Under the pieces are notes generated by a model that was given only the letters and a program-made list of their open reading frames with translations, made no database searches and had not been told where the DNA came from. Positions 25,916-36,016 of a stretch of 64,000 nt of DNA are shown here, piece after piece (the first letter of the stretch is position 1; each line of letters begins with the position of its first letter). Position numbers and translations under genes: made by a program. The DNA comes from Blastococcus saxobsidens DD2 (lineage in GTDB: Bacteria; Actinomycetota; Actinomycetes; Mycobacteriales; Geodermatophilaceae), in NCBI RefSeq assembly GCF_000284015.1, contig NC_016943.1, positions 4,443,541-4,507,540 of the forward strand, given 5' to 3'.

Positions 25916-27331
25916 GTGGCAGTTCCCAGCTTCCTGGCTCGCGAGCGAATCATCGCCAAGCCAGGCTTCAACCGGTGGTTGATCCCACCCGCGGCCCTCG
26001 CCGTGCACCTCAGCATCGGCCAGGCCTACGCCACCAGCGTCTACAAGGTGGCGCTCGTCGAGCACTTCGACGCAAGCCTCACCCAGATCGGCATCATCTT
26101 CTCGCTCGCGATCGTCATGCTCGGCGTCTCCGCCGCGCTCTTCGGCACGTGGGTCGACAAGAACGGCCCCCGTGCCGCGATGGCCACCGCCGCCGTCTTC
26201 TGGTCGGCCGGCTTCCTCGTGGGCTCGCTCGGCATCTTCACCAACCAGCTCTGGTTGGTCTACCTCGGCTACGGCTTCCTCGGCGGCATCGGTCTGGGCA
26301 TCGGCTACATCTCGCCGGTCTCCACGCTGATCAAGTGGTTCCCCGACCGTCCGGGCCTGGCCACCGGCATGGCGATCATGGGCTTCGGTGGTGGTGCGAT
26401 GGTCGCCTCGCCGCTGTCCCGCCAGCTGATGAACTGGTACGACGAGGACTACACCGGCGCGGCCGGTGAGGTCGCCAGCGGCAACTCCGTCGCCCTCCTG
26501 TTCCTCACCCTCGGCGTGCTCTACCTGGTCTTCATGCTGTTCGGCGCCCTCATCGTGCGGGTGCCCGCGCCCAACTGGCGTCCGCACGGCTTCGACCCGG
26601 CAACGGTCAAGCAGAAGGCCCTGGTCACCACCGAGAACGTCTCCGCCAGCAACGCGATCAAGACGCCGCAGTTCTGGCTGCTGTGGACGGTCCTGTTCTG
26701 CAACGTGACCGCGGGCATCGGCATCCTCGAGCAGGCCGCCCCGATGATCCAGGACTTCTTCCGCGAGGGCGGGACCTCCGCGGTGGCGGCCGCCGCCGCC
26801 GCAGGCTTCGTGGGGCTGCTGTCGCTGTTCAACATGGCCGGCCGGTTCGCGTGGTCGACCACGTCGGACTACATCGGTCGCAAGCCGATCTACATGGTGT
26901 ACCTCGGCGTCGGCATCGTCCTCTACATCGCGCTGGCCACCATCGGCGGCAGCGCCGTCTGGCTGTTCGTCGCACTGGCCGCGGTGATCATCAGCTTCTA
27001 CGGCGGTGGGTTCGCGACCGTCCCGGCGTACCTGCGCGACCTGTTCGGCACCTACCAGGTCGGCGCCATCCACGGCCGGCTGCTGACCGCCTGGGCGGCC
27101 GCGGGCATCGCGGGGCCGCTGATCATCAACGGCATCCTGGACATGCAGGGGGAGCCGGGGAACCTGGTTGCCTCTGACTACCGGCCCGCCCTGTTCATCA
27201 TGGTCGGCATCCTGGCCGTCGGCTTCGTCGCCAACCTCATGATCAAGCCGGTCGCCGAGAAGTGGTTCGAGCCGAAGGACACCGACATCCCCACCGCTGC
27301 GGCGGAACCCGAGAGGAGCACCACCCGATGA
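25916..27331 (+). CDS. OFA-family MFS transporter (oxalate/formate antiporter type)
   Basis: 471 residues with twelve predicted membrane segments. Features of the OFA subfamily are the G-x-x-Y-A-T-S-V-Y-K region in helix 1, G-T-W-V-D-K-N-G-P-R in loop 2-3, G-x-G-I-G-Y-I-S-P in helix 4 and G-R-x-x-W-S-T-T-S-D-Y-I-G-R in loop 8-9. Substrate is likely a small mono- or dicarboxylate. The GTG at 25916 has a GGAGG Shine-Dalgarno 9 nt upstream; an earlier GTG at 25871 lacks one. Overlaps the next gene by 4 nt (ATGA). Confidence 0.88.
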   Translation: MAVPSFLARERIIAKPGFNRWLIPPAALAVHLSIGQAYATSVYKVALVEHFDASLTQIGIIFSLAIVMLGVSAALFGTWVDKNGPRAAMATAAVFWSAGFLVGSLGIFTNQLWLVYLGYGFLGGIGLGIGYISPVSTLIKWFPDRPGLATGMAIMGFGGGAMVASPLSRQLMNWYDEDYTGAAGEVASGNSVALLFLTLGVLYLVFMLFGALIVRVPAPNWRPHGFDPATVKQKALVTTENVSASNAIKTPQFWLLWTVLFCNVTAGIGILEQAAPMIQDFFREGGTSAVAAAAAAGFVGLLSLFNMAGRFAWSTTSDYIGRKPIYMVYLGVGIVLYIALATIGGSAVWLFVALAAVIISFYGGGFATVPAYLRDLFGTYQVGAIHGRLLTAWAAAGIAGPLIINGILDMQGEPGNLVASDYRPALFIMVGILAVGFVANLMIKPVAEKWFEPKDTDIPTAAAEPERSTTR

Positions 27332-27474
27332 GCTCGACGTCCTCCACCGGTGAGCAGCCGGCTTCGAGCACCCCGACGGGCCTCGTCGCCTTCGCCTGGG
27401 CGCTGGTCGGCATCCCGCTGATCTACGGTCTCTACAACACTGCGAGGGCGGCCAGCGCGCTCTTCGGCGGCTGA
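27328..27474 (+). CDS. 48-residue membrane partner of the MFS transporter
   Basis: 48 residues: a polar Ser/Thr tail, then one hydrophobic segment (about 19-40) containing A-W-A-L-V-G-I-P-L-I-Y-G. The start overlaps the MFS stop as ATGA, so the two are made together. Similar mini-proteins follow OFA-type transporters in other actinobacteria and are labelled MFS transporter small subunit; the function is not known to me. Easily missed because of its length. Confidence 0.75.
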   Translation: MSSTSSTGEQPASSTPTGLVAFAWALVGIPLIYGLYNTARAASALFGG

Positions 27475-27490
27475 ACCACCTGACCACCCG

Positions 27491-27526
27491 CGACGGCGGG
27501 GATCCCTCCGGGGGTCCCCGCCGTCG
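27491..27526 (+). terminator. Hairpin terminator after the MFS pair
   Basis: Perfect 12-bp arms (CGACGGCGGGGA) with a 12-nt loop, followed by TCGTCTTCC. Begins 16 nt after the small-subunit stop. Confidence 0.75.
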
Positions 27527-27598
27527 TCGTCTTCCGGTGCGTGGTCGCGCCGAGTGGGGCCCGGAGGGTTCCGCGCAGGCGTGACGGAGCGGCTCGGC

Positions 27599-28018
27599 TC
27601 AGCCGGGGGACGGCTTCTGGCCGCGGTGTCGCCCGGAGGGTGACAGAGGGGAAAGCGGAAGGTGACCGGACAGGTCGGCCCGGTTTCCGCTGGCGGTGAG
27701 CTTCCCGTCCGCGGCGGCGGTGGCCCAGTCGAGGGTGCCGGTCGCCAGGCGGAGCCAGGTCGCCGCGTCGGTCTCCACGACGTTCGGCGGCGTCCCCCGG
27801 GTGTGCCGGGGGCCCGCGATGCACTGGACGGCGACGTGCGGGGGCACCCGCACCTCCACCGAGCGCCCCGGCGCCTGCTGGGCCAGCCAGCGGGCGCTGG
27901 TCTTCACCGCGGCACCCACGGCCGCGCGGGGCGGCTGCTCGGCCTCCCCGGCCAGCCAGGCCCGCACGGGCTCGACCGCCGCCCGCAGCTCCTCGGCCGG
28001 GATCGGCTGTGCGGGCAT
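27599..28018 (-). CDS. Sterol-carrier-like protein coupled to purL
   Basis: 139 residues. The C-terminal two thirds ([40 protein letters not shown]) resembles an SCP2-like sterol carrier domain of the mycobacterial SCP2/maleylpyruvate-isomerase C-terminal type. The start overlaps the purL stop by one base (TGATG). Proteins of this type follow purL in many actinobacteria, so the link to purine synthesis is conserved but unexplained. No catalytic residues are evident. Confidence 0.75.
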   Translation of the reverse strand: MPAQPIPAEELRAAVEPVRAWLAGEAEQPPRAAVGAAVKTSARWLAQQAPGRSVEVRVPPHVAVQCIAGPRHTRGTPPNVVETDAATWLRLATGTLDWATAAADGKLTASGNRADLSGHLPLSPLSPSGRHRGQKPSPG

Positions 28019-30384
28019 CAGCTGGTCGGGACGGTGCCCGCCGGAACGGAGCCGACCGCGACCTCGGGGCTGCCGAACAGGGCCGGCAGCGTGGCGCTCC
28101 AGGCGGCTCGCAGTTCGTCGAGGTCCAGCTCGAGCAGATCCTCGGCGACGAGCGCGCCGCCGCCGGTGGTCCCCAGCTCGGTGACGGGCACGCCGGCCCA
28201 TCGCGCGGTGGTCTTCACGCCGCCGGGGTCCGACGTCGTGATGACCGCGCGGGCGCCGGACTCGCTGAACAGCGTCGTGAAGGGGTCCTCACCCAGCGCC
28301 AGCCGGGCGCCGACGCCGTAGCGGAGCGCCGACTCGGCCAGCGCCTGCGCCAGCCCACCGTCGGCCAGGTCGTGCGCGGAGCTGATCAGGCCCTCGCGGC
28401 CGAGTGCGCCCAGCAGGTCTCCCAGCGCCCGCTCGGCGGCCAGGTCGACCGCCGGCGGACGGCCGCCGAGGTGGCCGTGCACGACGCTGGCCCATGCGGA
28501 CCCACCGAGCTCGGCCTCCGTGGTCCCGAGCAGCAGCACCGTCTCCCCGGGCACGCGCCAGCCGGACGGCACGCGGGTGCGGACGTCGTCGTGCACGCCC
28601 AGGACACCGATCACCGGCGTCGGGTTGATGGCGACGTCGCCGGTCTGGTTGTAGAGGCTGACGTTGCCGCCGGTGACCGGCAGGCCGAGCTCCCGGCAGG
28701 CGTCGGCGAGGCCGCGGACGGCCTCCGCGAACTGCCACATGACCTCGGGACTCTCCGGCGACCCGAAGTTCAGGCAGTTGGTGACGGCGAGCGGCTTCGC
28801 CCCGGAGACGGCGACGTTGCGGTACGCCTCCGCGAGGTTGAGCTGCGTCCCGGTGTAGGGGTCGAGGCGGGCGTAGCGGCCGTTGCCGTCCAGGGAGAGG
28901 GCGATGCCGCGGTGGGACTCCTCGTCGATCCGCACGACACCGGCGTCGTCGGGCTGGGCCAGCACCGTGTTCCCGCGGACGTAGCGGTCGTACTGCTCGG
29001 TGACCCAGGTCTTGTCCGCGCCGTCCGGGCTGCTGACGACGGCCAGCCAGTGCGCCTGCAGCTCGGCCCCGGTCTGCGGCCGCGGCAGGCGGGCGGGGTC
29101 GTCGGCCTGGAGCGCGTCGAGGTCGGCCGGGCGCTGCATCGGCCGCTGGTAGACGGGGCCCTCGTGCGCGACCGTCCGCGGCGGGACGTCGACGATCCGC
29201 TCCCCGTGCCAGTCGACCGTCAGCCGGTCGCCGGCGGTCACCTCACCGATGACGGTGGCCAGGACGTCCCACGTGCGGCAGACCGCGAGGAACGCGTCGA
29301 CCTTGCCCGGCTCGACGATGGCGCACATCCGCTCCTGCGACTCGCTCATCAGGATCTCGGCGGGCGTCAGGGTGCTGTCCCGCAGCGGGACGGTGTCGAG
29401 GTCGACGTGCATACCGCCGGTACCGGCGCTGGCCAGCTCGCTGGTGGCGCAGGACAGCCCGGCGCCGCCGAGGTCCTGGATGCCGGTGACGAGGTCGGCG
29501 GCGAAGATCTCCAGGCAGGCCTCGATGAGCAGCTTCTCGGTGAACGGGTCGCCGACCTGCACGCTGGGCCGCTTGGCCGGGCCCTCGGCGTCGAAGGTCT
29601 CGGACGCGAGGACGGAGACCCCGCCGATGCCGTCGCCGCCGGTGCGGGCGCCGAAAAGGATCACCTTGTTGCCGACGCCCTCGGCCTTCGCCAGCCGGAC
29701 GTCCTCGTGCTTCATCACGCCGACGCACAGCGCGTTGACCAGCGGATTGCCGGCGTAGCAGTCATCGAAGACCAGCTCGCCGCCGATGTTGGGCAGCCCC
29801 AGGCAGTTGCCGTAGCCGCCGACCCCGGCGACGACGCCGGGCAGCACCCGGGCGGTGTCGGGGGCGTCGGCCCGGCCGAAGCGGAGGCTGTCCATGACGG
29901 CGATCGGGCGCGCGCCCATGGTGAGAATGTCGCGGACGATGCCGCCGACACCCGTGGCCGCGCCCTGGTAGGGCTCGACGTAGCTCGGGTGGTTGTGGCT
30001 CTCGACCTTGAAGGTGACCGCGTAGCCGTCGCCGACGTCCACCACGCCGGCGTTCTCGCCGATGCCGACCAGCAGCGCGTCGCTGGGCGGGAGGTCGCCG
30101 AACTGGCGCAGGTGCACCTTGGAGCTCTTGTAGGAGCAGTGCTCGCTCCACATCACGCTGTACATCGCGAGCTCGGCGGTGGTGGGCCGGCGGCCGAGGA
30201 TCTCCGTGATCCGGACGTACTCGTCGGCCCGGAGGCCGAGCTCGGCATAGGGCTGCTCGTCGCCGGGGGTGCTCGCCGCCAGGTCGACGGTGTCGAGCCG
30301 GTTCGCCAGCCGGCCCGGGCCGGTGTCGAGGTCGGAGAGGCCCGCGGTCGCGCTCGCCTGCCCCGCCGTTCCGTCCTCAGTCAC
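28018..30384 (-). CDS. purL: Phosphoribosylformylglycinamidine synthase, large subunit
   Basis: 788 residues, the small-type PurL that works with PurS and PurQ. Purine step 4: converts FGAR to FGAM with ATP and ammonia from Pur[13 protein letters not shown] near residue 75, [15 protein letters not shown] and the second lobe G-G-N-V-S-L-Y-N are typical. The GTG at 30384 overlaps the purQ stop by 4 nt (GTGA). Order purS-purQ-purL-SCP-like. Confidence 0.96.
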   Translation of the reverse strand: MTEDGTAGQASATAGLSDLDTGPGRLANRLDTVDLAASTPGDEQPYAELGLRADEYVRITEILGRRPTTAELAMYSVMWSEHCSYKSSKVHLRQFGDLPPSDALLVGIGENAGVVDVGDGYAVTFKVESHNHPSYVEPYQGAATGVGGIVRDILTMGARPIAVMDSLRFGRADAPDTARVLPGVVAGVGGYGNCLGLPNIGGELVFDDCYAGNPLVNALCVGVMKHEDVRLAKAEGVGNKVILFGARTGGDGIGGVSVLASETFDAEGPAKRPSVQVGDPFTEKLLIEACLEIFAADLVTGIQDLGGAGLSCATSELASAGTGGMHVDLDTVPLRDSTLTPAEILMSESQERMCAIVEPGKVDAFLAVCRTWDVLATVIGEVTAGDRLTVDWHGERIVDVPPRTVAHEGPVYQRPMQRPADLDALQADDPARLPRPQTGAELQAHWLAVVSSPDGADKTWVTEQYDRYVRGNTVLAQPDDAGVVRIDEESHRGIALSLDGNGRYARLDPYTGTQLNLAEAYRNVAVSGAKPLAVTNCLNFGSPESPEVMWQFAEAVRGLADACRELGLPVTGGNVSLYNQTGDVAINPTPVIGVLGVHDDVRTRVPSGWRVPGETVLLLGTTEAELGGSAWASVVHGHLGGRPPAVDLAAERALGDLLGALGREGLISSAHDLADGGLAQALAESALRYGVGARLALGEDPFTTLFSESGARAVITTSDPGGVKTTARWAGVPVTELGTTGGGALVAEDLLELDLDELRAAWSATLPALFGSPEVAVGSVPAGTVPTS

Positions 30385-31052
30385 GCGTTCACGACCGCCT
30401 TCAGGATGCTGGTGAAGAAGCCGAGGCCGTCGGTGCTCGGACCGGTGAGGTCCTCGACGGCGTGCTCGGGGTGCGGCATGAGGCCGACCACGCGGCCGTT
30501 CCCGCTGGTGACGCCGGCGATGTCCCGGCTGGACCCGTTGGGGTTGCCGCCCACGTAGCGGAACACCACCCGGTCCTCGCCCTCGAGACGGTCGAGGTCG
30601 GCGTCGGCGGCCACGTACCGACCCTCGCCGTTCTTGACCGGGATGACGATGCGCTGGCCGCTCGCGTAGTCCTGCGTCCAGGCGGTGTCGGCCCGCTCGA
30701 CGCGCAGCACCTGGTCGCGGTTGCGGAAGTGCAGGTGGCTGTTGCGGGTGAGCGCGCCGGGCAGGAGGCCTGCTTCGCAGAGCACCTGGAAGCCGTTGCA
30801 GATGCCCAGCACGGGCATGCCCCGCGTCGCGCGGTCGACGACGTCCTGCATCAGGGGCGCGCGCGCCGCGATGGCCCCGGCCCGCAGGTAGTCGCCGTAG
30901 GAGAACCCGCCCGGGAGGACGACGGCGTCGACGTCCTTCAGGTCGTGGTCGGCGTGCCACAGGCTGATCGGGTTCCCGCCGGCCAGGCGCACCGCTCGCG
31001 CGGCGTCGACGTCGTCCAGGGAGCCCGGGAAGGTGATGACACCGATGCGCAC
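30381..31052 (-). CDS. purQ: Phosphoribosylformylglycinamidine synthase, glutaminase subunit
   Basis: 223 residues, class I glutamine amidotransferase. The nucleophile Cys is in [10 protein letters not shown], and the His/Glu pair is in M-P-H-P-E-H. It supplies ammonia to PurL. The GTG start at 31052 lies 11 nt after the purS stop with a GAGAG site (AGAGAGACC), so it is the middle gene of purSQL. Confidence 0.95.
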   Translation of the reverse strand: MRIGVITFPGSLDDVDAARAVRLAGGNPISLWHADHDLKDVDAVVLPGGFSYGDYLRAGAIAARAPLMQDVVDRATRGMPVLGICNGFQVLCEAGLLPGALTRNSHLHFRNRDQVLRVERADTAWTQDYASGQRIVIPVKNGEGRYVAADADLDRLEGEDRVVFRYVGGNPNGSSRDIAGVTSGNGRVVGLMPHPEHAVEDLTGPSTDGLGFFTSILKAVVNA

Positions 31053-31063
31053 AGCGGTCTCTC

Positions 31064-31303
31064 TCAGTCGGTGGGGAGGTGCAGCTCGACGTCCTCGATG
31101 ACCGGGTTCGCCAGCAGTGTCTCGGCGATCTGCTTCAGCTCGGCCTCGTCGGGCGTCCCGTCGACCTCGAGCACGAAGTGCTTGCCCTGGCGGACGCTCC
31201 GCACGGAGTCGTGGCCGAGCCGGCCGAGCGCACCGAGGACCGCCTGCCCCTGGGGGTCGGAGATCTCCGGCTTGAGGACCACGTCGACGACCACCCGGGA
31301 CAC
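31064..31303 (-). CDS. purS: Phosphoribosylformylglycinamidine synthase subunit PurS
   Basis: 79 residues, normal for Pur[17 protein letters not shown] at the start and G-K-H-F-V-L-E-V-D in the middle match the family. It bridges PurL and PurQ. The GTG at 31303 is set by a TACCCT box exactly 7 nt upstream, so the purSQL transcript is leaderless. Longer in-frame starts read as non-coding. Confidence 0.93.
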   Translation of the reverse strand: MSRVVVDVVLKPEISDPQGQAVLGALGRLGHDSVRSVRQGKHFVLEVDGTPDEAELKQIAETLLANPVIEDVELHLPTD

Positions 31304-31310
31304 GCCGACG

Positions 31311-31316
31311 AGGGTA
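31311..31316 (-). promoter_or_regulatory. -10 box TACCCT, leaderless purSQL promoter
   Basis: TACCCT on the minus strand, 7 nt before the GTG of purS. Confidence 0.55.
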
Positions 31317-31430
31317 CCGGGGGCCGCGGGGAGCACCCCCGTGACCCTCCTCTCCCTCTCACCACCCATCCACTGCGACGAACACGTGGCCATCGGGCCG
31401 TGATCGCCACGACGATGTCGCACTCGGAGG

Positions 31431-32118
31431 TCAGTCGCCGGACAGAACGCCACCGAGGAGCCCGAGCACCGCGGCCTGACGACCGAGGACGTCGGCGGAG
31501 CTGAAGCGCAGCACCCGCCACCCGGCCCCCACCGTTCTGCCGACGCAGGTCGTTCACGAAGACCCGTCGCTCACGGTGGACGTCGCCATCGAACTCCACG
31601 AGCACCCGGCGCTCCGGCCACGCCATGTCCACCGCCGCCAGGAAGCGGCCGGCGTCGTCGGAGATGACGTGCTGGAGGACCGGTCGCGGCAGCCGGGCCT
31701 CGTGGATCAGCCACCGGAGACCGAGTCCATCGGCGAGCCGGCCAGCGGGTCGGCGATGGCCATGACCGCCCGCGCCCGGGCGACCCCTCGCCGTCCGCGG
31801 GACCGAGCGACGATGCTCGGGAACTCGTCCGCCGGGAAGCGCCGGGCCAGCATCTGGTCGGTGACCGCGAGCAGCGCCCCCGGCGGCAGCACCGCCGCGA
31901 GGTCGATCCAGGTCCGGCGGGGCGAGGTGACCAGGACCGAGGAGCACAGCGTCGATGCGTTGCCGCAGCACGCTGATTGCCGCTCGCGGGAGGTAGGTGT
32001 CCCGCGACAGGCGGACGACCCCCGTGTGGCGCAGCTGCCAGTCGCTGATGCCGTCCGAGCGGGCCCCCGCGCGGTTGGTCGGCGCGAGCACGCGCGGCGG
32101 GACGGGCGGGGTCGGCAC
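31431..32118 (-). pseudogene. Decayed AbiEi/DUF559-type protein gene
   Basis: Pieces of one DUF559-type protein lie in different frames. From GTG 32118 the first frame gives the AbiEi-like start (I-S-D-W-Q-L-R-H-T-G-V-V-R-L-S-R-D-T-Y-L). A second frame gives L-V-T-S-P-R-R-T-W-I-D-L through A-G-S-P-M-D. The first frame then returns with W-L-I-H-E-A-R-L-P-R-P and V-L-V-E-F-D-G-D-V-H-R-E-R. A third shift gives A-G-W-R-V-L-R-F-S-S and a stop at 31431. About 60 residues are also missing between the first two pieces. An intact distant relative lies at 61891. Confidence 0.75.
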
Positions 32119-32237
32119 GGGCGCAGCCTGCCGGGCGGCGGCCGTCGCCCGCTGGGCTCGTCCACAGGCCCGACGAGTGCGACGAAATGGTGGTGATCAG
32201 AGGCTGATGGCCACGACTTCGTAGCACTCGGCGAGGG

Positions 32238-33116
32238 TCAGCAGAACGGGCTTCCGGTGAGCTGCTCGTAGGCGGTGACGTAGCGCTCGCGGGTGGCGGC
32301 GACGACGTCGGCGGGCAGCTCGGGCGGCTCGGAGACGCGGTCCCAGCCCGACGACGTCAGCCAGTCGCGTACGAACTGCTTGTCGTACGAGGGCTGCACC
32401 GTGCCCGGCGACCACGTGTCGGCCGGCCAGAAGCGCGACGAGTCGGGGGTGAGCACCTCGTCACCCAGCACCAGGCCGCCGTCCGGGTCCACCCCGAACT
32501 CGAACTTGGTGTCGGCCAGCAGGATGCCCGCGGCGGCCGCGATCTCGGCACCGCGCCGGTAGAGCGCCAGCGTCAGCTCCCGCAGCTCCTCCGCCCGGGC
32601 GGCGCCGACGGCGGTGACGACGGCGGCGAAGTCGATCGCCTCGTCGTGCTCCCCCAGCTCCGCCTTGGTCGACGGCGTGAACACCGGCTCGGGCAGCCGC
32701 GAGCCCTCCACCAGTCCGGACGGGAGCGCCACGTCGCGGATGGAGCCGGACCTCGAGTACTCGACCGTCCCGGAGCCGGAGAGGTAGCCCCGGGCCACGC
32801 ACTCCACGGGCAGCATCTCCAGCTTCCGCACGAGCATCCCGCGCCCGGCGACCGAGGCCGGTACCCCGTCGTCCGCCCCCGGAGCCGCCGACACCAGGTG
32901 GTGCGAGGCTCCGAACGACGCCAGCACCGGCGCCAGCTGCTCGAACCACCAGACCGACAGCCGGGTCAGCACGGCGCCCTTGTCCGGGATCGGCGTCGGC
33001 AACACGTGGTCGTAGGCCGAGATCCGGTCCGACGCCACGAGCAGCAGCCGGTCGGGGCCGGCGGCGTAGATCTCCCGCACCTTGCCGCGGGCGACGAGGG
33101 GCAGGTCCACCGTCAT
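32238..33116 (-). CDS. purC: SAICAR synthase
   Basis: 292 residues. Purine step 7: joins CAIR and aspartate with ATP. G-K-V-R-E-I-Y near the N-terminus, S-D-R-I-S-A-Y-D-H, R-G-Y-L-S-G-S-G and D-T-K-F-E-F-G are the family motifs. The ATG overlaps the purB stop by 4 nt (ATGA), so it is translated after purB. The 119 nt downstream, before the decayed gene, show nothing clear. Confidence 0.96.
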   Translation of the reverse strand: MTVDLPLVARGKVREIYAAGPDRLLLVASDRISAYDHVLPTPIPDKGAVLTRLSVWWFEQLAPVLASFGASHHLVSAAPGADDGVPASVAGRGMLVRKLEMLPVECVARGYLSGSGTVEYSRSGSIRDVALPSGLVEGSRLPEPVFTPSTKAELGEHDEAIDFAAVVTAVGAARAEELRELTLALYRRGAEIAAAAGILLADTKFEFGVDPDGGLVLGDEVLTPDSSRFWPADTWSPGTVQPSYDKQFVRDWLTSSGWDRVSEPPELPADVVAATRERYVTAYEQLTGSPFC

Positions 33117-34420
33117 GACAGTGCGGCCAGCCGGTCGAACAGCGGACCGAGGTTGGCCACGTACTGCTCCGGCCGGCAGATCTCGTCCAGCCGTGCCTCG
33201 TCCAGCGTCAGGCCGGACGACGAGGCGCGCTCCCGCAGCGTCTCGCGGAACGGCGTCCCGCTCTTCCAGGTCTCCATCGCGGCCGACTGCACGAGCGCGT
33301 AGGCGTCCTCGCGGGACGACCCGCTCTCCACCAGCTCCAGCAGCACCGAGGAGGTGTAGATCAGCCCGCCGGTGGATTCCAGGTTGGCGCGCATGCGCGC
33401 GGTGTCCACCACCAGGTTCTCGACCAGTCCGGCGGTGAGGTCCAGCAGGTAGTCCGTGGTGATCGCGGCGTCGGGCAGGAACACCCGCTCGGTCGAGGAG
33501 TGCGAGATGTCGCGCTCGTGCCAGAGCGGGATGCCTTCCATCACCGGCACGATCGCCGCCCGCACCACACGGGCGAGACCGGCGATCCGCTCGGAGCGGA
33601 TCGGGTTCTTCTTGTGCGGCATCGCGCTCGAGCCCTTCTGGCCCGACCCGAACGCCTCGGACAGCTCGCGCACCTCGGTGCGCTGGCCGTGCCGGACCTC
33701 CAGGGCGATCGCCTCGCAGACCGTCGCGATGATCGCCAGCGCGGAGACCCACTCGCTGATCGAGTCGCGCAGCACCACCTGGGTCGACGCCTCGGCAGGC
33801 CGCAGTCCCAGGGCATCGGCCACGAAGACCTCCACCGACGGGTCGATCAGCGAGTACGTGCCGACGGCGCCGGAGATGGCGACGACGCCGACCCGCTCCC
33901 GGGCCGCCCGCAGCCGGTCCCGGGACCGGGCGGCGGCGAAGGCGAGGTCGGCGACCCGGTGCCCCCACACGTCCGGCTCGGCGTGCACGCCGTGGGTGCG
34001 GCCGACCTTGATCGTGTCCCGGTGCGCCAGCCCGTGGTCGCGCAGCACGGCCACCAGCCGGTCGGCCTTGGCCAGCAGCACGTCGGTGGCGTCGGTGAGC
34101 TGCACGGCCAGCGCGGTGTCCAGCAGGTCCGACGAGGTCATGCCGTGGTGGACGTACGCGGCCGCCGAGCGCGGCTCGGTGTCGTCGGCCCACGCGGTGA
34201 GGAAGGCGATGACGTCGTGCTGCGTCGTCTCCTCGATCTCGGCGACCCGCTCGGGGGACGGCGGCGGGGCGTTGCGCACCGGTTCGACGACGTCGGCGGG
34301 CACCCGTCCGGCGGCCGCGTGCGCCTCGAGGACCAGCGTCTCGACCCGGCACCACAGCTCGTACTTGTGCTCGTCGCTCCAGACGCGCCCCATCACGGGG
34401 AGCGTGTAGCGCTCGATCAT
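33113..34420 (-). CDS. purB: Adenylosuccinate lyase
   Basis: 435 residues. Cleaves SAICAR and adenylosuccinate, releasing fumarate. Y-V-H-H-G-M-T-S-S-D and the mobile signature loop G-S-S-A-M-P-H-K-K-N-P are present, with the catalytic Ser in the loop. ATG 34420 (M-I-E-R-Y-T-L-P-V-M) is preceded by AGGCGG; the longer GTG six residues upstream is less typical of the family. Followed by purC through an ATGA overlap. Confidence 0.95.
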   Translation of the reverse strand: MIERYTLPVMGRVWSDEHKYELWCRVETLVLEAHAAAGRVPADVVEPVRNAPPPSPERVAEIEETTQHDVIAFLTAWADDTEPRSAAAYVHHGMTSSDLLDTALAVQLTDATDVLLAKADRLVAVLRDHGLAHRDTIKVGRTHGVHAEPDVWGHRVADLAFAAARSRDRLRAARERVGVVAISGAVGTYSLIDPSVEVFVADALGLRPAEASTQVVLRDSISEWVSALAIIATVCEAIALEVRHGQRTEVRELSEAFGSGQKGSSAMPHKKNPIRSERIAGLARVVRAAIVPVMEGIPLWHERDISHSSTERVFLPDAAITTDYLLDLTAGLVENLVVDTARMRANLESTGGLIYTSSVLLELVESGSSREDAYALVQSAAMETWKSGTPFRETLRERASSSGLTLDEARLDEICRPEQYVANLGPLFDRLAALS

Positions 34421-34547
34421 GCGGGTACCGCCTGCCACTGCTCAGCTCGTCGCACCACGGGGACATCCTCCCGCAGGGCTGACGGGGACCCCGCTGCGGG
34501 GCTGCGATGATCCTCCCGGTCCCTACTGCCCGCCCCGGAGGTGCGCG

Positions 34548-35975
34548 ATGCTGCGCCGCGCCAACGACCTGACCGCGCGGGCGCGGGAACGCATCCGCGC
34601 TGCCCGGGAGCACGATCCGCACGCCTGGTACGACAGGGTGGCCCACGAGCACATCCCTGCCCACCACGACGGCGAGCCGGTGACCGACGTCCTCCCCGGC
34701 GACGACCCCGAGTCCGTCGGCGGGGACCGGCTGCCGCTGGGCAGCCCCGAGCCCGGGGCACCCGACCTGGACGGGCCGCTGGGCCCCCGCGGGGTCAGCG
34801 GCCCGCCCGCGGGCGGGCGGGCGCTCCGCCGTGACGAGGGCGACCGCAGCCTGGTCACCACCCGGCGTCGCGGCCACGTCGAGGACGGCGTGCCGACGGC
34901 GCTGCGCACGGCGGCCGCGTGGTCGTGGCGACTGCTGGTCGTGCTGGCCGGCCTGTACGCGCTGCTCTACGCGATGGCCTACGTCGCCGTCGTCATCGTG
35001 CCGGTGATCGTGGCGCTGCTGCTCGCCGCGCTCCTGCAGCCGGGGGCGGCGGCGCTGGTGCGGCACGGCTGGCCGCGATCGCTGGCCGCCTTCACGATGC
35101 TGCTCGTCGGCCTGGGCGTCGTCGCCGGGATCATCACGCTGGTCGTCAACCGGGTCATCGCCGGGTTCGGCGACCTGGCCGACCAGGTCAGCGAAGGGCT
35201 CGAGCAGGTCGAGAGATTCGTCGTCCGCAGCTTCCCGATCACGGCGAACCAGCTCGAGGACGCGGTCAGCCAGGCCCAGGAGTTCCTCGTCAGCAACGAG
35301 CAGGAGCTCGCCACCGGGGCGATCAGCACCGCGACGACGGTCGGTGAGGTCTTCACCGGCATCGTCCTGGCGCTGTTCACGCTCTTCTTCTTCCTCAAGG
35401 ACGGCCGCACCATCTGGCTGTGGCTGGTCGGCCTCTTCCCGGGTGACTCCCGCGCCTACATCGACGAGGCGGCCCGGCGCTCGTGGCGCACGCTGATCTC
35501 CTACGTGCGCGCCACGGCGGTGGTGGCCCTGGTCGACGCCGTCGGCATCGGCATCGGGCTGGCAGTTCTCGGGGTGCCGCTGGTCATCCCGCTGTCCGCG
35601 CTGGTGTTCCTGGGCGCGTTCATCCCGATCATCGGGTCCTTCCTCGCCGGCACGGTCGCGGTGCTGGTGGCACTGGTCGCCGTCGGCCCGATCAAGGCGC
35701 TCATCGCACTGGCGGTCGTCGTCCTGGTGATGCAGCTGGAGGGGCACGTCCTGCAGCCGCTGCTGCTCGGCCGGGCCGTGCACGTGCACCCGCTGGCGGT
35801 CGTGCTCGCCATCGCGGCCGGGCTGCTGATCGCCGGCATCTTCGGGGCCCTCATCGCGGTGCCGGTGATCGCCTGCGCCAACGTGGCGGGCACCTACCTG
35901 AGCCGCCGCCACGAGGGGCCGCGGCCGCCCGAGCCCCGTCCCGGCCGTGTCCGCCCGGTGGTCGGCGCAGGCTGA
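34548..35975 (+). CDS. AI-2E family membrane transporter
   Basis: 475 residues. Residues 1-120 are a charged cytoplasmic tail rich in Asp/Pro/Arg. The rest has about eight membrane segments with the family pattern: two paired N-terminal helices, a soluble stretch (D-Q-V-S-E-G-L-E-Q-V-E), then F-F-L-K-D-G and P-L-V-I-P-L-S-A-L-V-F-L-G-A-F-I-P-I-I-G. The family was named for autoinducer-2 export but many members carry other solutes or ions; substrate unknown. Start ATG 34548 has a GGAGG site 6 nt upstream. Confidence 0.88.
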   Translation: MLRRANDLTARARERIRAAREHDPHAWYDRVAHEHIPAHHDGEPVTDVLPGDDPESVGGDRLPLGSPEPGAPDLDGPLGPRGVSGPPAGGRALRRDEGDRSLVTTRRRGHVEDGVPTALRTAAAWSWRLLVVLAGLYALLYAMAYVAVVIVPVIVALLLAALLQPGAAALVRHGWPRSLAAFTMLLVGLGVVAGIITLVVNRVIAGFGDLADQVSEGLEQVERFVVRSFPITANQLEDAVSQAQEFLVSNEQELATGAISTATTVGEVFTGIVLALFTLFFFLKDGRTIWLWLVGLFPGDSRAYIDEAARRSWRTLISYVRATAVVALVDAVGIGIGLAVLGVPLVIPLSALVFLGAFIPIIGSFLAGTVAVLVALVAVGPIKALIALAVVVLVMQLEGHVLQPLLLGRAVHVHPLAVVLAIAAGLLIAGIFGALIAVPVIACANVAGTYLSRRHEGPRPPEPRPGRVRPVVGAG

Positions 35976-36016
35976 GCACCGCTCACGGACGGCGACGATC
36001 CGGTGACCTGGTCATG

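Noticed and set aside
28009-30558. An 849-codon plus-strand frame opposite purL
   Set aside because: Mirror of purL in the complementary frame; Val/Leu/His/Asp-rich with no recognisable motif.
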